Assembly: GCA_024707145.1 (NCBI GenBank)
Contig: JANQAI010000008.1
Span: 1 to 64,000, forward strand
From: Magnetospirillum sp.
GTDB taxonomy: Bacteria > Pseudomonadota > Alphaproteobacteria > Rhodospirillales > Magnetospirillaceae
Length of the DNA: 64,000 nucleotides
Direction: 5' to 3'
This document shows positions 57,541 to 64,000 of this stretch, one piece after another; the first letter of the stretch is position 1; each line of letters opens with the position of its first letter. Made by a program: the position numbers and the translations under genes. The notes beneath the pieces are model-generated. The model was given only the letters and a program-made list of their open reading frames with translations. It made no database searches and was not told the origin of the DNA.

Positions 57541-57883
57541 TGGTAGATCCTGTAACACAACGCCCCAGTTGCACATTGTCACAAAAGCGCCCGGAAAGGC
57601 AACTACTTGTTGTGATTGAACCAATAATTACCCAGTTTTATCCAAAAGGTTAGGGTTTCTGCTTCGCGTGAAAGATGTGCACATCCGCACCCTTCCAAAG
57701 GGGGGCGCAAGTCAATCTTTCTCATGAGAGCAATTCTCAAATATTCGCTGAAGGCAGGGCAGGTATTGGCCTAAACCGGCTTGCAGGAAGCGGGGGGCAT
57801 GCCTATGCTGCCGACTATCGGCAAGTTTGGCCCAATCGGAGCGCATATGCCTTTCGGTTGAGCCTCAACAGCAGGCGGACGAC
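57541..57883. promoter_or_regulatory. 343-base divergent promoter region xre2/nifJ
   Basis: No gene seen. It holds AT-rich sequence near 57610-57660 and a perfect 12-base palindrome GATGTGCACATC at 57674-57685. Repeated TTGTG/CACAA half-sites near xre2 (57551-57620) could be an autoregulatory operator. I found neither a clear FNR site nor a sigma-54 promoter for nifJ. Confidence 0.5.
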
Positions 57884-61478
<3,595 letters not shown>

Positions 61479-61495
61479 CTATTCCGAAAGTCCAG

Positions 61496-61528
61496 CCCCT
61501 TCCGCTGCCGCGCGGAAGGGGGTTTTCT
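61496..61528 (+). terminator. Rho-independent terminator after nifJ
   Basis: CCCCTTCCGC-tgccgc-GCGGAAGGGG hairpin followed by GTTTTCTTT, 17 bases after the nifJ stop. Confidence 0.9.
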
Positions 61529-61581
61529 TTGCGCCGGCTTCCGGCCCAACATGACGGACCCAAGCCCAAGCGCGAGCCGCC

Positions 61582-62397
61582 ATGGTCAGCCTAGAGATCC
61601 TCGCCCGCACCAACGACTTCAAGCAGCGCGTCAAGCTTGCCATATCGGGTCATGGCCGGCAGACGGTGGTGCTGGCCAACGGTTTCGGCACCGACCAGAC
61701 CATGTGGCACCGTGTGCTGCCCTGGCTGGAGGAACGCTACCGTGTGGTCCGCTTCGACTGGGTGATCGATCCGCGCCATTATGACGCCTCGCGTTATTCC
61801 CGCATCGACGGCTTCGTCGACGACCTGCTGGCCGTGCTGATGGCCGCCGAGACGTCCCATTGCCTGTACGTAGGCCATTCCATGGGCGGCATGATCGGTA
61901 TGCTGGCGGCCAAGCGGGCGCCGGAGAAGTTCCGTGCCATGGTCATGCTGGCGCCGTCGCCCTGCTACGTGAACCATCCCGGCTATGGCGGCGGCTTCGA
62001 TCCGGACGACATCGAGGCCCTGCTGTCCAGCATCGGAACCAACTACCTGGACTGGGTGCGCAGCTTCTCGCCGGTGGCGGTTGCAGGCAGCGCCGATGGC
62101 GAGGAAGTGGCCGAATTCACCCGCTCGCTGCTGGCCATGCGCCCCGACGTGGCCTTCGCCATGGCCCTGACAATCTTCAAGCTGGACCTGCGCGACCAAC
62201 TGGACGGCTTCACCACCCCCACCACCATCGTCCAGACGCTGGAAGACGTGGCGGTTCCCATGGAGGTGGCCGGGTACCTGCACGACAAATGGCCGCAAAG
62301 CCGGCTGGAGATCATCGACGCCTCGGGCCATTTTCCCCACATGACCGCCCCCAGTCAGTTGATCGCCATCCTGGAGGGGGCGCTGCCGAAATGCTAA
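61582..62397 (+). CDS. RsbQ/KAI2-like alpha/beta hydrolase
   Basis: 271 residues. VVLANGFGTDQTMWHRVLPW holds the oxyanion region, YVGHSMGGMIGMLAAKRAPE the nucleophile Ser, VQTLEDVAVPMEVAGYLHDK the acid, and IDASGHFPHMTAP the His. The arrangement matches the RsbQ/DLK2/KAI2 group. Bacterial RsbQ acts with a PAS phosphatase in stress signalling; none is adjacent here. Its substrate is unknown. Confidence 0.88.
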   Translation: MVSLEILARTNDFKQRVKLAISGHGRQTVVLANGFGTDQTMWHRVLPWLEERYRVVRFDWVIDPRHYDASRYSRIDGFVDDLLAVLMAAETSHCLYVGHSMGGMIGMLAAKRAPEKFRAMVMLAPSPCYVNHPGYGGGFDPDDIEALLSSIGTNYLDWVRSFSPVAVAGSADGEEVAEFTRSLLAMRPDVAFAMALTIFKLDLRDQLDGFTTPTTIVQTLEDVAVPMEVAGYLHDKWPQSRLEIIDASGHFPHMTAPSQLIAILEGALPKC

Positions 62398-62432
62398 AGC
62401 GTCGTACGGTAAACCTACATCACCCCTTCCTC

Positions 62433-62512
62433 GTCATGCCCGCGCGTGACGCGGGCATCCACGTGGTGCCAAACGGCCTCACGTGGATGGTCGGGCCGAG
62501 CCCGGCCATGAC
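62433..62512. repeat. REP-like palindromic element
   Basis: GTCATGCCCGCGCGTGACGC (from 62433) faces its partner ending GAGCCCGGCCATGAC (62512), with CCACGTGG near the middle on both sides. Same family as the elements near 13725 and 20752. Confidence 0.72.
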
Positions 62513-62522
62513 TCGCAGGGAT

Positions 62523-62984
62523 TTAGTGCACGCCGCTGTCGCCCACGGCTTCGCGCACCAGCGCCACCACCTGAGGAAGCGCCGTCGCCACCTGGGGCGA
62601 CAGGGGCGCGCCGGCGGCGAACTCGCCCCCCTCGACGCCGATCACCGTCAGCCTGGGCGGCAGACGGCCGAGCAGGCGGGCCATTTCCACCGCCTCGGCC
62701 AGCCCGAACTGATGGCTGCTTTTGGGGAACAGGCCGGCCGGCAGCGTCTCGGCCTCCACCTCCCAGCGGCGGATGGAACCGGGCGATGCGCCAGAACAGG
62801 TGGCGTCCACCACCACCACGGCGTCGAAGCCCTGCCAACGGGCCATCAGGTCGGTGCCCTCGCCATGATGGGCAAGGACGGTGACGCCGGGCAGGTCCAG
62901 CGCCGCCACCGCGTCAGCGAGTTGGGGGCCGACGGCGTCGTCACCGCGGAACGGATGACCGATGCCGACGACCAGGGCGCTCAT
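62523..62984 (-). CDS. Hydrogenase maturation protease
   Basis: 153 residues of the HyaD/HoxM/HybD family that trims the C-terminus of the NiFe-hydrogenase large subunit after nickel insertion. LVVGIGHPFRGDDAVGPQLA is the N-terminal motif; VVVVDATCSGASPGS and SSHQFGLAEAVEMA provide the nickel-binding Asp and His. Starts MSALVVGIGH. The hydrogenase genes themselves are not in the window. Its product needs the nickel supplied by nikKMLQO. Confidence 0.9.
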   Translation of the reverse strand: MSALVVGIGHPFRGDDAVGPQLADAVAALDLPGVTVLAHHGEGTDLMARWQGFDAVVVVDATCSGASPGSIRRWEVEAETLPAGLFPKSSHQFGLAEAVEMARLLGRLPPRLTVIGVEGGEFAAGAPLSPQVATALPQVVALVREAVGDSGVH

Positions 62985-62994
62985 GCCCAAACGC

Positions 62995-63663
62995 TCACGA
63001 ATGGTCGGCGAACCAGCGGGCGAAGAAAGTGTCATCGCCTTCCTGGCGCAGATTGCGGGTGGGGCCGCCATCGTCGTCGATCAGCTCCATCTGGTGCAGC
63101 CAGCGGACGATCTTGCGGAAATGGGCCACGTTCTGCAGGTTGGCGCCGCCTTCCATCCAGTTCTGCTCCAGGAAGGCCAGGATGGAGGGCTGGCCCAACT
63201 CGGCCTCCCACAGGATGCCCAGCAGCGAGCACAGCGCCTCTTCCACGTCGCGTTCGGGGCAAAACAGGGTCTGCACCGCGTCGGCCTCTTCCCGCTTGCC
63301 GCTTTCCGGGCCGCAGCCCAGGCCGAAATCCAGCACCGCGCGACGCTCGGGCGCCGCCAGCTGATAATGGCCCACCTCGTGGATCAGCACGCTGGGCTCC
63401 ATGCGGATGGCCACGTTGACGCCATCCCAGGTGAAGTGGGTCTTGGGATCCACGTCCAGGATGCCGAAGCCGAACTGGCGGCACAACTCGACGCCCTCGG
63501 CGTGGTGCTTGGGCTCGGAGGACAGCGTCATCAGGTCGCCGTCGGGGACCAGCGCGGTGACGCGCTCGAACACGCGACGGGCCAGGATATCGTCGCCCAG
63601 CGCCGCCTTGAACTCCGGCAGCAGGGGCAGCAGGGTGTGGTGGTCGACAGGTGTCAGCATCAT
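62995..63663 (-). CDS. EpmC-like (EF-P hydroxylase family) metalloprotein
   Basis: 222 residues. SVLIHEVGHYQLAAPERRAV, followed by LDFGLGCGPES, parallels the HEIAHWC...RR.LVDFGYWY...D region of EpmC (YfcM), which hydroxylates modified elongation factor P. A HExxH metal motif is present, and EEALCSLLGILWEAELGQPS aligns with the EpmC helix that follows. No efp, epmA or epmB is near; instead it lies directly upstream of the hydrogenase protease with ten bases between, suggesting a link with hydrogenase or a different substrate. Confidence 0.65.
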   Translation of the reverse strand: MMLTPVDHHTLLPLLPEFKAALGDDILARRVFERVTALVPDGDLMTLSSEPKHHAEGVELCRQFGFGILDVDPKTHFTWDGVNVAIRMEPSVLIHEVGHYQLAAPERRAVLDFGLGCGPESGKREEADAVQTLFCPERDVEEALCSLLGILWEAELGQPSILAFLEQNWMEGGANLQNVAHFRKIVRWLHQMELIDDDGGPTRNLRQEGDDTFFARWFADHS

Positions 63664-63785
63664 GATGGCGGCGTTTTAGCGCCTTTGCCCACCTCCGCCA
63701 ACGAGAAACCATCCAAATCCCCGGCCCACCGTGCCGGAACGCCATGGACGTGTTATCCTGGCAGCGTCGCTTGGAGGGCATCGCC

Positions 63786-64000
63786 ATGTTCAAGGACTTT
63801 CCGCTCGCCGAAGTCTACCGCCTGCTGGAACCGGGCCCGGTGGTCCTGCTGACCACCGCCGAGGACGGCCGCGCCAACGTCATGTCCATGTCCTGGCACA
63901 TGATGGTGGAGTTCACCCCGCCGCTGGTGGCCTGCGTGGTCAGCGGCAACGATTTCAGCTTCCGGGCGCTGCGGCGTACCGGCCAATGCGTCATCGCCAT
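63786..64000 (+). CDS. Flavin reductase-like domain protein (5' part)
   Basis: The first 71 codons of an FMN-binding split-barrel protein. MFKDFPLAEVYRLLEPGPVV and NVMSMSWHMMVEFTPPLVAC are typical of the flavin reductase/DIM6-NTAB group, in which the segment after NV binds FMN. Runs off the right end of the window. Substrate unknown. Confidence 0.82.
   Translation, partial: MFKDFPLAEVYRLLEPGPVVLLTTAEDGRANVMSMSWHMMVEFTPPLVACVVSGNDFSFRALRRTGQCVIA

Noticed and set aside
57541..57883. Sigma-54 or FNR-type promoter for nifJ
   Set aside because: The nearest match, TTGGCC...CTTGC near 57767, has the wrong GG-GC spacing; TTGTGATTGAACCAA near 57612 is not an FNR dyad.

Overview
The window is GC-rich, tightly packed, bacterial chromosomal DNA. 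Gene content points to an alphaproteobacterium of the Rhodospirillales, most like Magnetospirillum/Phaeospirillum: glyQ-glyS, aa3 and bd terminal oxidases, CcoG, a five-gene ECF nickel transporter with NikR, cobalamin genes, NifJ, a hydrogenase protease, PraR-type XRE regulators and an R-body protein. No magnetosome, photosynthesis, phage or CRISPR genes are seen.

Layout. 0-11 kb: glycyl-tRNA synthetase (glyQS, minus strand), a DUF59 protein with a membrane protein, helicase HrpB, a decayed IS5-family element, two paralogous small proteins, a GNAT/N-formylglutamate amidohydrolase pair and tRNA-Val(GAC). 11-21 kb: a di-iron hydroxylase, nikR, cobK, cbiD and the nikKMLQO operon (nickel uptake, presumably feeding a hydrogenase whose maturation protease lies at 62.5 kb), small lipoproteins, a TauE permease and a rhodanese. 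21-31 kb: a subtilisin-type lipoprotein autotransporter, DUF2252, the ctaC-ctaD-ctaG-ctaE oxidase cluster, two Cys-rich lipoprotein paralogues and SppA. 31-45 kb: an acquired-looking BMT5-like methyltransferase with a proline-rich leader, tRNA methyltransferase, polyprenyl diphosphate synthase, PhyH, an orphan solute-binding protein, cydP-cydA-cydB-cydX, several small membrane/Cys proteins, an M48 protease, RebB, and a LysR-ene-reductase divergent pair. 45-52 kb: CcoG, a zincin-like protein, Tpx, DUF3095 and a crotonase/CoA-transferase operon. 52.7-57.5 kb: the most interesting locus, two complete LuxR/LuxI quorum-sensing pairs, each with a PraR-like XRE regulator and with one or two small helical-hairpin proteins that resemble each other. 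57.9-64 kb: NifJ, an RsbQ-like hydrolase, a hydrogenase protease, an EpmC-like protein and the start of a flavin reductase.

Quality caveat. Twelve otherwise intact frames are broken by small indels, and almost all fall in two classes: AGCTG read as AGCCTG (six genes) and a C6/G6 run read as five bases (five genes). They hit essential genes (glyS, polyprenyl synthase), so they look like consensus errors rather than gene decay; such genes are annotated across the break as single CDSs.
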